A model generated the notes under the pieces. That model made no database searches. It was given only the letters and a program-made list of their open reading frames with translations, and was not told the origin of the DNA. A program made the translations under genes and the position numbers. From the NCBI RefSeq assembly GCF_002006345.1, contig NZ_LZZM01000153.1, positions 85,209-149,208 of the forward strand: 64,000 nucleotides of DNA. Direction: 5' to 3'. This stretch comes from Clostridium puniceum. GTDB taxonomy: Bacteria; Bacillota; Clostridia; Clostridiales; Clostridiaceae. Below are positions 35,116 to 46,200 of this stretch, in pieces (the first letter of the stretch is position 1; each line of letters opens with the position of its first letter).

Positions 35116-36132
35116 ATGAGTAAAATTTTAGAAGGAAATTTATCAAACATCCCATGGCAAGAGAAACCACTAAATTTTAATGGACCAATATGGAGACATA
35201 CTGAAAATCCTATTATAGGAAGAAATCCTGTAGAAGGAGTAGCAAGAATTTTTAATAGTGCAGTAATGCCTTATGGAGATGAATTTATAGGTGTATTTCG
35301 TGGAGAAACAATTAATGGAAGGCCACATATTTATTTAGGGCATAGTAAAGATGCTGTTAATTGGGAATTTGACAAAGAAAAAATTCAATTTGTAGATGAA
35401 GCTGGTAAGCCATATCAACCACTTTATGCATATGATCCAAGATTATTAAAGATTGAAGACACTTACTATATTATATGGTGTGGAGATTTTGATGGTGCCA
35501 CAATTGGATTAGCAAAAACAACTGATTTTAAGACATTTACAAGATTAGAAAATCCATTCCTTCCATTCAATCGTAATGGAGTATTATTCCCTAAAAAAAT
35601 TGACGGAAAATATCTTATGCTTTCTCGTCCTAGCGATAATGGACATACACCATTCGGAGATATTTTCTTAAGTAAGAGTCCTGATTTAAAATATTGGGGA
35701 GAACATAGAATTGTAATGCAAAAAGGTGGATCAGGTTGGTGGCAATCAGTAAAAATTGGTTGTGGACCTGCACCTATTGAAACAGATGAAGGTTGGTTGA
35801 TATTCTATCATGGTGTAACAGGAACTTGTAATGGTCTAGTTTATTCTATGAGTGCAGCAATCTTAGATAAAGATTGTCCATCGAAAGTTTTGTATAGAGC
35901 AGGCAGTATAATGTTAACACCAGAAGAATGGTATGAAGAACGCGGATTTGTAGCCAATGTTATATTCCCATGTGCAACATTAGCTGATGCTGAAACAGGA
36001 AGAATTGCAATTTATTATGGCGCTGCTGATACTTATGTAGGATTAGCATACACTACCATAGATGAAACGGTAAAGTTTATAAAAGAACACAATGAACTTG
36101 GGTCCATAGACGGTGAGGAAGGAAGATTATAG
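35116..36132 (+). CDS. GH130 beta-mannoside phosphorylase
   Basis: 338 residues of glycoside hydrolase family 130, the five-bladed beta-propeller phosphorylases that convert beta-1,4-mannosides plus phosphate to mannose-1-phosphate. Asp107 in AYDPRL is the expected catalytic acid; R45-F46-N47 (ARIFNSA) and HGV...YSMSAAILD are further family motifs. The length and lack of a signal peptide fit intracellular mannooligosaccharide phosphorylases (subfamily 2) rather than outer-edge enzymes. It works on the products that the adjacent ABC importer brings in from GH26 mannanase action. Whether it prefers mannobiose, longer oligomers or mannosyl-glucose cannot be told by eye. Confidence 0.9.
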   Translation: MSKILEGNLSNIPWQEKPLNFNGPIWRHTENPIIGRNPVEGVARIFNSAVMPYGDEFIGVFRGETINGRPHIYLGHSKDAVNWEFDKEKIQFVDEAGKPYQPLYAYDPRLLKIEDTYYIIWCGDFDGATIGLAKTTDFKTFTRLENPFLPFNRNGVLFPKKIDGKYLMLSRPSDNGHTPFGDIFLSKSPDLKYWGEHRIVMQKGGSGWWQSVKIGCGPAPIETDEGWLIFYHGVTGTCNGLVYSMSAAILDKDCPSKVLYRAGSIMLTPEEWYEERGFVANVIFPCATLADAETGRIAIYYGAADTYVGLAYTTIDETVKFIKEHNELGSIDGEEGRL

Positions 36133-36197
36133 TATAAATTTATATGTTAATGTAAAATGTATATTATAAAGTTATAGAATATAAAAGTTGAAATTTT

Positions 36198-36269
36198 AAA
36201 GCTGTATTTTAGCTAATGCTTCGAACTCTTATTGAGTTATATAATTGATAGCGAAATACAGCTTTTTGT
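36198..36269 (+). terminator. Intrinsic terminator of the mannoside importer operon
   Basis: Outer stem AAAGCTGTATTT / AAATACAGCTTT with a long structured loop, then TTGTT. The remainder of the 36133-36545 gap is AT-rich and I see no operator in it. Confidence 0.75.
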
Positions 36270-36545
36270 TATATAATCACTGTATATGAGTTTAAAAGTA
36301 ATATATTGATATAAATTAAATAGAAATAAGTCGTTTTATAAATTTGAATAGGTCAAATTAAGAAGTATCGCAATAAAACTTGAAATAAGGTGAAAAAATT
36401 ATAATATCTTCTAATATGAAGCTATTTTGTAATTTTATATACTGCAATTACAAAGTTTAATATATTGATAGTTATATATTATGTTATTATGAATATTGTG
36501 TATGTTTATGATAACTTAATATAGATGGAAAGGAGCATGAATAAT

Positions 36546-37577
36546 ATGGCAAAAGCGATTAAACTTGCTGATATTGCTGAAGTTTTAAAGGTAAGTAAGG
36601 TAACGGTCTCAAAAGCTTTGTCGGATAAAGATGGAGTGAGTGACGAACTGCGTGCTAAGATAAAAAAGGTAGCAGCAGAAATGGGATATCGTCAAAATTC
36701 AATAGCACGTTCGTTGAGAGATGGGTATACTTATAATATAGGTGTATTGATCCCAGAAAGATTTGTTGAAATGTATCATTCTTTTTATTGGGATTTATAT
36801 CAAAATGTATTAAATGCACTAACTAAAAAATCATATTATGGAATTATGGAAATTATAAGTAAAGAAGATGAAGAAAAGAAATCAATTCCAAGAATGATAC
36901 AAGATAGTAAGGTAGATGGAATTATAGTAATGGGAGAATTGAAAAGAGGATATGTTGAATATCTTAGTAATCTTGATGATGTTCCACTAGTACTATTAGA
37001 CTCATATGATAAACATAGTAATTATGATACTGTTACATCAGATAATTATTATGGTATGTATTTATTAACTGATTATTTGATTGAGATGGGTCATAAAGAT
37101 ATTGTGTTTGTTGGAAATCCTCATGCTACTAGTAGCATTCAGGACCGTTTTTTAGGATTTGCAAAGGCTTTGCTTGAAAACGATATTGAATATTCGCCTA
37201 ATAGATATATATCAGACAGAGAAATTGAAAAAAAAGAGTTAGAATTTGAATTGCCAGAGGAAATGCCAACTGCTTTTGCATGTAATTGTGATTCAGTAGC
37301 ACATCTTGTTATTAAAAAATTACAAGATAAAGGTTATCGTGTTCCAGAAGATATTTCTGTTATAGGGTTTGATAATTATTTAATATCTGAAAAGTCTGAT
37401 TTAGCGATTACAACATTTGAAGTAGATATGAAGACTATGGCTGAAACTGCTGTTGAAGTAATACTTAAAAAGATACATAAAGTTGATTATAAACCAGCTA
37501 GAAGAATTATAAGTGGAAAAATTATTATAAGAGATACTGTTAAAGATTTAAATAAAAGTGAGCAAGATAATCTATAG
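36546..37577 (+). CDS. LacI-family transcriptional regulator
   Basis: About 343 residues: N-terminal HTH (KLADIAEVLKVSKVTVSKAL, then RQNSIARSLRDG hinge-helix region) and a periplasmic-binding-like effector domain. Likely regulator of the mannoside importer, GH130 and GH26 genes through the CG-centred palindromes before 29672, 31801 and 43275. AAAGGAG at 36529-36535 is well spaced for the ATG at 36546, too close for 36537, so the in-frame ATG at 36525 is unlikely. Monocistronic. Confidence 0.88.
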   Translation: MAKAIKLADIAEVLKVSKVTVSKALSDKDGVSDELRAKIKKVAAEMGYRQNSIARSLRDGYTYNIGVLIPERFVEMYHSFYWDLYQNVLNALTKKSYYGIMEIISKEDEEKKSIPRMIQDSKVDGIIVMGELKRGYVEYLSNLDDVPLVLLDSYDKHSNYDTVTSDNYYGMYLLTDYLIEMGHKDIVFVGNPHATSSIQDRFLGFAKALLENDIEYSPNRYISDREIEKKELEFELPEEMPTAFACNCDSVAHLVIKKLQDKGYRVPEDISVIGFDNYLISEKSDLAITTFEVDMKTMAETAVEVILKKIHKVDYKPARRIISGKIIIRDTVKDLNKSEQDNL

Positions 37578-37639
37578 TGGTTTTATAAATTATCTTGCTT
37601 AAAGGGTTATTAGTGAATGTTATAAATATTTATATAAAC

Positions 37640-37679
37640 AGTAGATAGCTTTATTGCAGTAAGGCTATCTGCTATTTTT
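37640..37679. terminator. Terminator between convergent lacI and chemoreceptor genes
   Basis: Stem AGTAGATAGC / GCTATCTGCT (one mismatch) followed by ATTTTT. A further AGCAAGATAAT / ATTATCTTGCT repeat lies just upstream over the lacI stop codon. Confidence 0.65.
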
Positions 37680-37689
37680 ATACACAAAA

Positions 37690-39414
37690 TTAAATTTTAA
37701 GCTTAAACTTGTTTATCATTATATTTAAAGTTTCAGCTTGAGCTGTTAATTCTTCACTAGATGCTGCACTTTCTTCAGCTATTGCAGAATTTGACTGAAC
37801 AACATCTGATATCTGTAATATGCCACCATGTAATTTATTGATAGACTCAGCTTGTTCTCTAGAGGTGATGGTAATATCAGATATTAAATTAGTAACATTA
37901 TCTACACTATTAACTAATTCTAATAGTGTTTTGGCAGTATTATTGGCTAATTCTCTCCCTTTATAAACAGCATTTATAGAATCTTTAACAAGCATTGTAG
38001 TTTGTTTAGCGGCATCTGCACTTTGGTCAGACAATTTTCTAACCTCGTCAGCTACGACGGCAAAACCTTTTCCAGCTTCTCCAGCTCTAGCTGCTTCTAT
38101 TGCAGCATTTAATGCTAATAGATTTGTTTCTTTAGCTATATCATTAATTGATTTAAGAATATTGTTTATATCTTTAGAGGATTTTTCAATATTATTCATA
38201 GCGAATAGCATTTCATTCATTTGATTATTACTATTTTCAATGTTTTTAACTAAATTCATAGTAATAGATTTAGTATTATCTGCATTTGCAGAAGTATTCT
38301 GAACTTGATTATTTATTTCTTCTATAGATATAGAAAGTTCTTCTATGGAATTAGCTTGGTAGGCAGCGCCTTGAGATAAGACTTGCGAAGTACTAGAAAC
38401 TTGATCAGCACCATTGCTTACTTGTGAGGTAGCATCTCTAATTTCTAAGAATACTTCGCTTAAGGACTGCGATATATTATCCAATGAGGTTTTAATTTCT
38501 ATAAAATTGCCTTTATAATTTTGAGAAGTGGAAATATTTAAATTACCTTGAGAGATATTTCCTAAAACAATGGAGATTTCATTAATATAGTGTTTTAAAG
38601 TAATGATCATTTGTGAAAATGAAGATGCTAATAGACCAATCTCATCATTTGAAGTTATGTTTATAGAAACATCTAAATTTCCACTTGCCATTTCCTCAGC
38701 TACATTTTTCATACTATCTATAGGATCACTGATTTGTTTAGTGATATATTTAGCTAAGAATAGACTGAGAATAATAGAAGCTATCATAGTTATTATAACA
38801 GTTATTATACTGACAAATTTTAAAATAGTTAATCTAGTAGATAATTGATTGCAAATATCTATTTTAGTCTGCAATAACAATGAAATATCATCGCTAATTT
38901 CATTCATTAAATCGAGACCTTGTGTTCTAAAAATCTTTAATCCTTCATCTCTATCATTGGCCATTCCTTTTATTACTACAGTAGATCTAACTTGTTTATA
39001 TTTTGCTAGATTAGTCTTAATTTTGTTTAAATTTTCTTTTTCGGTATCTGTTGTTGTAGAATTTGAAATTATATTTAATAATTCATCGATTTTATCCAAA
39101 GAACTATTAAGAGACTTTTTTGCATCATTTCGTTCATTAGGATCAGTTAAAAATAAAGTATCTCTTACTAGTGAATTTGATTTTTCGATTTCGATACCAA
39201 GTTTACCTATATCGCCTTGAGAAAAACCATAATTAATTAAGGCGTAGTTATAGTCAGTAGTTGTTTTTTGGATGAATATTAAACCTATTAAACCTGATAT
39301 CATCCCTATAAATGATAGTATTATGAAAGAATTATACAATTTTTTTCTTATGGTAAGATTTTTAAATTTAGTTCCTATCTCTTTGAAGTTTAATTTTTTT
39401 ATACTTAATTTCAT
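37690..39414 (-). CDS. Methyl-accepting chemotaxis protein with four-helix-bundle type sensor
   Basis: 574 residues: short cytoplasmic N-terminus, TM1 near 28-48, an extracellular helical region of about 150 residues (4HB_MCP-like, [20 protein letters not shown]), TM2 near 200-222, HAMP, and the signalling domain with [27 protein letters not shown]. Transcribed away from the mannan genes. Unlike the receptor at 25602 it has no visible riboswitch. Ligand unknown. Confidence 0.9.
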   Translation of the reverse strand: MKLSIKKLNFKEIGTKFKNLTIRKKLYNSFIILSFIGMISGLIGLIFIQKTTTDYNYALINYGFSQGDIGKLGIEIEKSNSLVRDTLFLTDPNERNDAKKSLNSSLDKIDELLNIISNSTTTDTEKENLNKIKTNLAKYKQVRSTVVIKGMANDRDEGLKIFRTQGLDLMNEISDDISLLLQTKIDICNQLSTRLTILKFVSIITVIITMIASIILSLFLAKYITKQISDPIDSMKNVAEEMASGNLDVSINITSNDEIGLLASSFSQMIITLKHYINEISIVLGNISQGNLNISTSQNYKGNFIEIKTSLDNISQSLSEVFLEIRDATSQVSNGADQVSSTSQVLSQGAAYQANSIEELSISIEEINNQVQNTSANADNTKSITMNLVKNIENSNNQMNEMLFAMNNIEKSSKDINNILKSINDIAKETNLLALNAAIEAARAGEAGKGFAVVADEVRKLSDQSADAAKQTTMLVKDSINAVYKGRELANNTAKTLLELVNSVDNVTNLISDITITSREQAESINKLHGGILQISDVVQSNSAIAEESAASSEELTAQAETLNIMINKFKLKI

Positions 39415-39797
39415 TGCAATATTCCTCCCAATTTAAGACTACAAAATATAAATGATTATATTGACTAAGAGTTACTAATAAGTATTTTCTATGCTATGTT
39501 TAATAATAACACAATTGTGTAAATAATTACAACATATCTTTTTTGAAAAAAGTAATATCTTTAAAAATTGTATTTTGATACAAATAAACTTCAAGATGTA
39601 GAAGAAAAGCAGTCTTTCCATAGTAAGTTGAATTTGCATTCAATTTAATATATTATATAAAAGTACAATTAAAAAAATAAAGTATAATAAAAGTTTGTAT
39701 TGATGATTTTTCCATAAAAAAGATTAACTTTTATTAGTTTATTTTATAAAATAGTGTGAAAAACCGAATTATATTTAGAAATAAGTGAGGAAAAGTT
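39415..39797. other. 383-bp divergent intergenic region
   Basis: Divergent promoter space between the chemoreceptor and the SurA-like gene. It holds a perfect 12-bp palindrome ACACAATTGTGT at 39509-39520, 95 bp upstream of the chemoreceptor start, which might be an operator. Nothing else was recognised. Confidence 0.4.
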
Positions 39798-40511
39798 TTG
39801 AAAAGACTAAAAAAAATTATTGTAGCAATATCTATATTAATAATTACAGTATTAACGATTAGATGCAATATAATTGAAAAGACACCAGAAGTAATGCAAA
39901 AAACAGTTATTGCAACAGTTGGAAAAGAAAAGATAACAAAAGAAGATTTTGATAAAGAAATTAGTAAATATGATGCTCAGTTAAAAAAACAGTTTGGCGA
40001 TGATTATGAAACTAATGATGAAGTCAAAGATGAATTAAAGCAAATGAAGGAAAAACGATTAGATGATATGATAAATGGAAAGATACTTCTAATTAAAGCT
40101 ACTCAATTAAATATTAAACCATCAGATGATGATATAAATAAGCAAATTGATCAACAAATGAAGCAAATCAATGCCAGATATGCTCAAAAAGAACAATTTG
40201 AGAGTGCGTTACAACAAAGTGGCATGACAGAGGATACACTTAAGGAATCTATGAAGACACAAATTATAACAAATGTAATCCAAAACTATATGGTGAAAGA
40301 TGTAACAGTTACAGATGACGAGGTTCAAGTATATTATAATGAAAATAAAGATTCTAAATTTTCATTAGATGCAGAAGTAACTCCATTAGATCAAGTAAAA
40401 GATCAGATTAAATCATTATTACTAAAACAAAAGCAAGGGGTAACTTATAATTCTAAACTACAAGAATGGAAGACAGACTTAAAAGTTAAGATTTATGAGG
40501 ATAAACTATAA
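39798..40511 (+). CDS. SurA/PrsA-like foldase lacking the parvulin domain
   Basis: 237 residues starting at TTG with GTGAGGA upstream. An N-terminal hydrophobic segment (IIVAISILIITVLTIRC) may be a signal or a membrane anchor; Cys23 is preceded by T-I-R, a poor lipobox. The rest, helical and charged (ATVGKEKITKEDFDKEISKY, MKEKRLDDMINGKILLIKAT, DDEVQVYYNENKD), is the SurA/PrsA N-terminal chaperone fold. In PrsA a rotamase domain lies between the YYNENK segment and the final helix (QVKDQIKSLLLKQKQ); here these are only about 15 residues apart, so that domain is absent. Likely an extracytoplasmic chaperone. Confidence 0.75.
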   Translation: MKRLKKIIVAISILIITVLTIRCNIIEKTPEVMQKTVIATVGKEKITKEDFDKEISKYDAQLKKQFGDDYETNDEVKDELKQMKEKRLDDMINGKILLIKATQLNIKPSDDDINKQIDQQMKQINARYAQKEQFESALQQSGMTEDTLKESMKTQIITNVIQNYMVKDVTVTDDEVQVYYNENKDSKFSLDAEVTPLDQVKDQIKSLLLKQKQGVTYNSKLQEWKTDLKVKIYEDKL

Positions 40512-40554
40512 TTATTCGTTAATAGGATTCAATTTAAAAATATAAGAAGGGATT

Positions 40555-40601
40555 GTAACTAGATTTATTTTACACAAATCTAGCTACACTCCCATTTTTT
40601 T
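40555..40601. terminator. Terminator between convergent genes
   Basis: Stem GTAACTAGATTT / AAATCTAGCTAC with 9-nt loop, followed at a short distance by CCCATTTTTTT. Confidence 0.6.
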
Positions 40602-40614
40602 ATTAAAATAAAAC

Positions 40615-41502
40615 TTAGATTTTAAAGTTTTTTCTGAAAGTAGAAGGTGTATATCCAGTATTCTTTTTAAAAACATTTATAAAATAACTGAGATTATTAA
40701 AGCCAACATCCATACAAATTTCTAAAACTTTTTTATTACTACTTAAAAGTAAATCTTGAGCTTTTGTTGTTCTATAGTAATTAAGGTAATCAACAGGAGT
40801 TTTAAAGGTAATAGATTTAAAAACTCTACAAAAGTGACCTTCACTCATTTTAAGTTCTGCTGAAAGTTCTTTTATTGTAAGAGGTTTATTATAGTTAATA
40901 TGAATATAATCAAGAATATGTTTAATATTATCTATTTTATTAGTGCTATTATTATTGATTAGTTCACTGGTGTCCTTGTAAGTAACCATTAGCATTACTT
41001 TAGAAAATATCATATATAAATATGACTTAGCTATTAGTTCAAAATTATTTTCTTTAGAATCTAAGGTTGTTATTAAATCTTTTAAAAAGGTTCTTATAGC
41101 TATTTCATTATCATTATTACAAATGAGATGATGTGGCAGAATTAATTGGTTATTTATAAGTGGATTTATGAATTTTATTTGAATTGCATCGCTACTTTTG
41201 CTGCTTAACATTTCACTATTAAATACTAGAGATTTGCAAATACAATTGTCATTAGTGCTTAAGCTATAAGCAGAATGAAGTTCACCACTGCTAATAATGA
41301 TGATTTCACCGGGATTGACTTCATAAGAAGAACTTTCTGTTTGAAATACAGCGTTGCCTGAGATAATTAAAATAAATTCAATTTCATCATGCCAATGGCA
41401 ATTAAGCATGTTTACTTTATTGCCAATATTAATATTGTAACTATAAATTGGAAACATTGAATCTCCATAATGTGTAATTTCTTTTAAAATATTTTTATCC
41501 AT
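40615..41502 (-). CDS. AraC-family regulator with cupin sensor domain 1
   Basis: 295 residues: N-terminal cupin-type sugar-binding domain (CHWHDEIEFILIISGNAVF, then VNPGEIIIISSGELHSAYS) and C-terminal double HTH (IKELSAELKMSEGHFCRVFK and VLEICMDVGFNNLSYFINVFKK). Divergent from the SGNH esterase gene, 248 bp away, and so the probable activator of that gene and perhaps of the mannanase. Confidence 0.88.
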   Translation of the reverse strand: MDKNILKEITHYGDSMFPIYSYNINIGNKVNMLNCHWHDEIEFILIISGNAVFQTESSSYEVNPGEIIIISSGELHSAYSLSTNDNCICKSLVFNSEMLSSKSSDAIQIKFINPLINNQLILPHHLICNNDNEIAIRTFLKDLITTLDSKENNFELIAKSYLYMIFSKVMLMVTYKDTSELINNNSTNKIDNIKHILDYIHINYNKPLTIKELSAELKMSEGHFCRVFKSITFKTPVDYLNYYRTTKAQDLLLSSNKKVLEICMDVGFNNLSYFINVFKKNTGYTPSTFRKNFKI

Positions 41503-41750
41503 ATTGAATACCTCTCAATATATATTTTATCATGAACTTATTATAATAAATTCTAGATGAAGGATTAAAAATAGCATATATAACGTGTTTAATATCAAAA
41601 TAATGGTACTATTTGCTGAAATAGTGCAAGTTTATATTTATAGAAATCATTATACTTACATTATAATAATTATTCAAATTATAAATTAAAGAGATTATGT
41701 TGAATTTTAATCAGAGCTATATGTTAAAGATATTATAAGGAGGAAGACAA

Positions 41751-42872
41751 ATGGGATTTAAAATAACAGAGCAAATGTTAAAAAAGTCTTTAGTCAATAA
41801 AGGTGATGTAAGTAGAATTTTAAAGTTAATTGAAAAAGCTGAAAAGGGTGAAGATATAACAATAGCATTTTTAGGCGGATCTATAACTCAAGGTTGTAAT
41901 TCAACAGTTTATGAAAAGTGTTATGTTGAATTAACTTATAAGTGGTTTAAAGAAAAATTTAACAATGTAAATGTTAAACATATAAATGCAGGAGTAGGAG
42001 CTACAGGATCACTTATAGGAGTTCATAGGGTTGAAAGACAAATTATAAGTGAAAATCCAGATATAGTTTTTGTTGATGCTGCTGTAAATGATGATGAAGA
42101 TTATTCTTGTAAAGTTGCATATGAAAGTGAAATTAGAAAATTATTAAGCAGTAAAAGTAAGCCCTCAGTTATAGAAGTATTTATGACTATGGACACTGGA
42201 TTTAATGTACAAGATCAAGAAATAGCAGTAGGGGAAAGATATAATATTCCTATGATAAGTTTTAGAGATGCGATTAAGATTGAAGTGGAAAATAATAAAA
42301 TGAAATACGCAGATTTATTAACAGATGAAGTTCATCCAAATGATGATGGACATTATGTAATATCACAGTTATTAATAAACTTTATTAATAGTGTATATGA
42401 AAATGATTATAAAAAAGGTGAAGGAATAAATATTATAGATAATACTTTAGAAACACCATGTGTATTTGAAGACAGATATATAAATGGAACTATTTTAAAT
42501 AATCTTAAAATTTCACCTAAAGAAAACATTGGTTTTAAAAACTATGCTGAAGGATTTCAAGTGTTTCAAAATGGATGGATTTTTAATGGTGAAGTTAATG
42601 AAGAGGGAAAATTAGTAATAGAAGTAGAAGCGAAAAATATTATTTTATTATATAAAAAGAGTACATCTGAAAATGCAGGTAAAATCAGTGTTAATGTAAA
42701 TGATAAGGAAAAAGTATTATTAGACACTTATTTTAAATACGGCTGGGGAGATTATTCGTCAACAGAAATCTTAGAATTAAGTGATGAAATTAAAGAATAT
42801 AAAATAGAAGTAAATGTAATTAAAGAGAATAAAGCGAAAGAAATAACCATATTAGGAATTTTAGTATCATAA
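41751..42872 (+). CDS. SGNH/GDSL hydrolase, probable carbohydrate esterase
   Basis: 373 residues without a signal peptide. Catalytic triad candidates: Ser44 in FLGGSITQG (block I), Asp192 and His195 in DEVHPNDDGH (block V), with Gly in INAGVGATGS and Asn113 in the AAVND segment as oxyanion contacts. The C-terminal ~130 residues form a beta-rich module. AAGGAGG precedes the ATG. Such enzymes deacetylate sugars; in this context the likely substrate is acetylated mannooligosaccharides after import. Closed by a strong terminator. Confidence 0.82.
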   Translation: MGFKITEQMLKKSLVNKGDVSRILKLIEKAEKGEDITIAFLGGSITQGCNSTVYEKCYVELTYKWFKEKFNNVNVKHINAGVGATGSLIGVHRVERQIISENPDIVFVDAAVNDDEDYSCKVAYESEIRKLLSSKSKPSVIEVFMTMDTGFNVQDQEIAVGERYNIPMISFRDAIKIEVENNKMKYADLLTDEVHPNDDGHYVISQLLINFINSVYENDYKKGEGINIIDNTLETPCVFEDRYINGTILNNLKISPKENIGFKNYAEGFQVFQNGWIFNGEVNEEGKLVIEVEAKNIILLYKKSTSENAGKISVNVNDKEKVLLDTYFKYGWGDYSSTEILELSDEIKEYKIEVNVIKENKAKEITILGILVS

Positions 42873-42976
42873 GTTAAGTGTATTTTTTTACTTGCACTCT
42901 ATTAAATTTAAGAAAGAAAATGACAAGAATATATTATAAGTAGAACTAAGTTAATTGCATAGTAAATCAATATAGA

Positions 42977-43020
42977 ATGATAAGTTTATGAAGTTATGTT
43001 ATAAACTTATCATTTTATTA
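42977..43020 (+). terminator. Intrinsic terminator after the SGNH esterase
   Basis: Perfect 13-bp stem ATGATAAGTTTAT / ATAAACTTATCAT with 11-nt loop, followed by TTTATT. Confidence 0.8.
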
Positions 43021-43081
43021 AGTATTATTAGAATAGTGTGTTGAAATATTACCTAATACATAGTATAATGTAATTGTTTTA

Positions 43082-43098
43082 ATTAATCGTTAAGTTAA
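43082..43098. promoter_or_regulatory. Putative LacI-family operator, site C
   Basis: ATTAATCGTTAAGTTAA, centred on CG. It is repeated with one change at 43238-43254. Confidence 0.45.
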
Positions 43099-43150
43099 TT
43101 ATATTTATTTATAAGCTAAAATAATGGTGAATGATTTTTTTGTTTAAAAT

Positions 43151-43166
43151 TGATAACGTTTAACCA
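43151..43166. promoter_or_regulatory. Putative LacI-family operator, site D
   Basis: TGATAACGTTTAACCA, centred on CG and similar to sites A and B. Confidence 0.5.
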
Positions 43167-43237
43167 ACTTCGGTAAAGAAATCTATCTGTTATTAATACT
43201 AATAACCTAAAATTTTTTATACAATTAAAAAAGGTTA

Positions 43238-43254
43238 ATTAATCGTTAAATTAA
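43238..43254. promoter_or_regulatory. Putative LacI-family operator, site E
   Basis: ATTAATCGTTAAATTAA, second copy of site C, ending 20 bp before the mannanase start where it would block transcription. Confidence 0.5.
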
Positions 43255-43274
43255 GATGAAAAGGGGAATAGTAC

Positions 43275-46200
43275 ATGAAATCAAAAAAGAATAAAAATTT
43301 AGCTGCTTATTTTATGACAGTTGTAATGACGGTAACAATGGTACAAGCTCCTATTACTGCAAATGCATCAGTAGAAGATGAAAAAGGATTAGAATGGAAT
43401 TTTGAGGATTCAACAAAGGTCCTTGATGGATGGAAATTTGGTGGTTCTTATGCTTACAACGGATCTGTTGAAAATGTTGTTAATTTTGATGATGCAAACA
43501 AGACTATGAAACTTTCAATTGATTATAGCAAAGATAGTGCAGTGTCATGGAGTGAATTTAAAATAATAAATTTGTTTAATAAACCAATTTCATTTGATCG
43601 ATATAATGTATTAACATATGATTTCATATATGATTCAAGTAAGATGACAGAAGGAAGCTTTCAAGGAAAACTATTTATTAGTGATAAAGACGGAAAAGAA
43701 GTTGCAAATGTTTTTGATAAAATAAATCTAAATGATGCAGTTGATATTGGTGGAGGATTAAAGAAAGCTAAGGTTACTCTTAAATTTGATCCTAAAGATT
43801 CTAATATAAGTTCAGTTACAATAGGAATTATTGGAGCTAATACAGATTATAAAGGTGATATATATATAGATAATATTAATTTTGAAAAAGGTAAAGCAGA
43901 GGATATATATGTCCTAAAATCTGTTGTTCCTACAAAACAAGATAAAGTTGAAATTGGCGATTTGTCAGGAAAAATGCCAAACCAAGTTAAATTAGTGGAT
44001 TCTAAAGCAATTGATAAAACAGCAAATTTATATGCATATTTAGTAGGAATAGGCAAAACAGATAAAGTTTTATATGGGCATCAAAATGATACCCACTATA
44101 AAGCAGTTCTAAAAAATGGAGCACAGGGCAGTAGTAATTCTGATACAAAAGATATAACAGGATCCATTGCAGCAATATGTGGTATTGATGCACTTTCTTT
44201 AACTGGAGCTGAGCTGCAATTAAGTGATGCAGAAAAAGCAAATGGAACAGATTTAGTAACAAAAGCAGTGAATTTAAGTATAGATACAGCATCAGAAGGT
44301 GGAATCATAACTTTATCAGCACATATGCCAAATTTTGCATTAGTGGCTGAAAAAGGTAAGGATGTTAATGGAAATTATGATTATTCAGGATATACACCAG
44401 GAGTTATTACAGAAAACGTAGTTCAAAGAATTATGCCAGGAGGTGACTTAAATAAAGTATATACTGGATATTTGAATCAAATTGCAAGTTATTCTAAAAA
44501 GTTAGAAGCTAAAGAGGTACCAATTCTATTTAGACCCTTCCATGAAAACAATGGAAGTTGGTTCTGGTGGGGTAAAGCATTTTGTGATGAAGAATCATAT
44601 AAAAATCTTTATCGATACACAGTAGAATATTTACGTGATGAAAAAGAGGTTCATAATTTATTATATGTATATTCACCAAATGGCCCATTTCAAGACAAAG
44701 CAGATTATTTGTCACGATATCCAGGAGATCAATTTATCGATGTCATAGCTTTTGATATGTATAATGATGATCCAGTTTCTAAAGAAGACAAATGGCTATA
44801 TACATTTAAAGATACGATTAACTTAGTACAAGGAATTGCAGATGAAAGAGGTAAACTTTCAGCAGTGTCTGAAACTGGTGTACGTGTAAATGGTGGAGGA
44901 ATGGCACCATCAGGAAATAAAAATTTAGATTGGTTTAATGATATATCAAATATAGTATCGCAATCTAATATGCCTTATTATATGGTTTGGGCAAATTTTG
45001 ATGGAGATAAAAATTTCTTTTCACCATTTATGGCAAATGATAAAAAAGGTCATGAAATGATTAATAATTTTATAAATTATTATAATGATTCTAAATCAGT
45101 ATTTGCAAGTGGAGTAGGAGATTATTCAAAAGCTGATACTAAGAAAAATTCTAGGAATTCTTATGGCTATATAAAATATCCAGCATCTAGTAGTCGTGTT
45201 TTTGAACAAACTAAAATAACAGCAAGTTTAAAAAATATAAATGGAGAAATAAAATTTGTTATTAAAAATAAAGAAGGAAAATTAATAGAATCTATTAAGG
45301 GAACATTAAATAATGGTGATTATACTGGGGAGATTACACAAGATACTCTTAATAAAATAGGATCTGCAATTGGTTCCATTGAATTATATTCAGATGACAA
45401 ACTACTTGATAAAATACGTATATTGTTTAATATAAAGGAAGCAGAAAAAGATACGAAACTTGTAGATAATCTTGAATCATATATTGGAGAAGATGGATTA
45501 TTACAAACAAAGTGGTCTACCAATGCAGGAACAGGTTGTAGCGCTAATTCAATTCTAGTACAAGATAATAAAAATAATGGAGAATATGGACTACAATTTA
45601 AATATAGGATTTCAACAGAAAAAGCATCAGAAGGATGGGCAGGGATTACCAAAACTGTAGATGCTGATTGGTTAAATTGCGATGCACTACAATTTTGGTG
45701 CAAGCCAGATGGTAAGGGCCAAAAATTAGTTATTCAAATTACTTCAAAGGGAGAAGATTTTGAAGTATTTATGCCAGAATTTGCAGGAACTACTGAACCT
45801 AAACTTATAACACTACCTTTTAGCCAATTTAAGGGTAAGAATAATGGAGTATTCGATCCAAGTAAGATAGAAAAAATGGGGATATGGTGTAATACTATTG
45901 TTCCGAAGGGATATACTGGTTCATGGACTGTAGATTCGGCAATGTATTTTGATGATATTAAGGCTATAAATACTAAAGGGCAAACAGGAAATAATCAAGG
46001 TTCAATTGGAAATAATAGTAGTAATATAAATAGTGTTTCAAATGGAAGTTGGTCTTATATGGATGCACAAGGAATGAAAGTAACTAATACATGGAAACAA
46101 ATAGAAGGGAAATGGTACTATTTTAATCAAGATGGTGCAGTGAAGACTGGATGGTTTAAAGATGATAACGGTAAATGGTATTATTTTGAATCAAATGGAA

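Noticed and set aside
44002..44308. Overlapping minus-strand frames inside the mannanase gene
   Set aside because: Shadow of a long, motif-supported gene; Leu/Tyr-rich translation without a domain.
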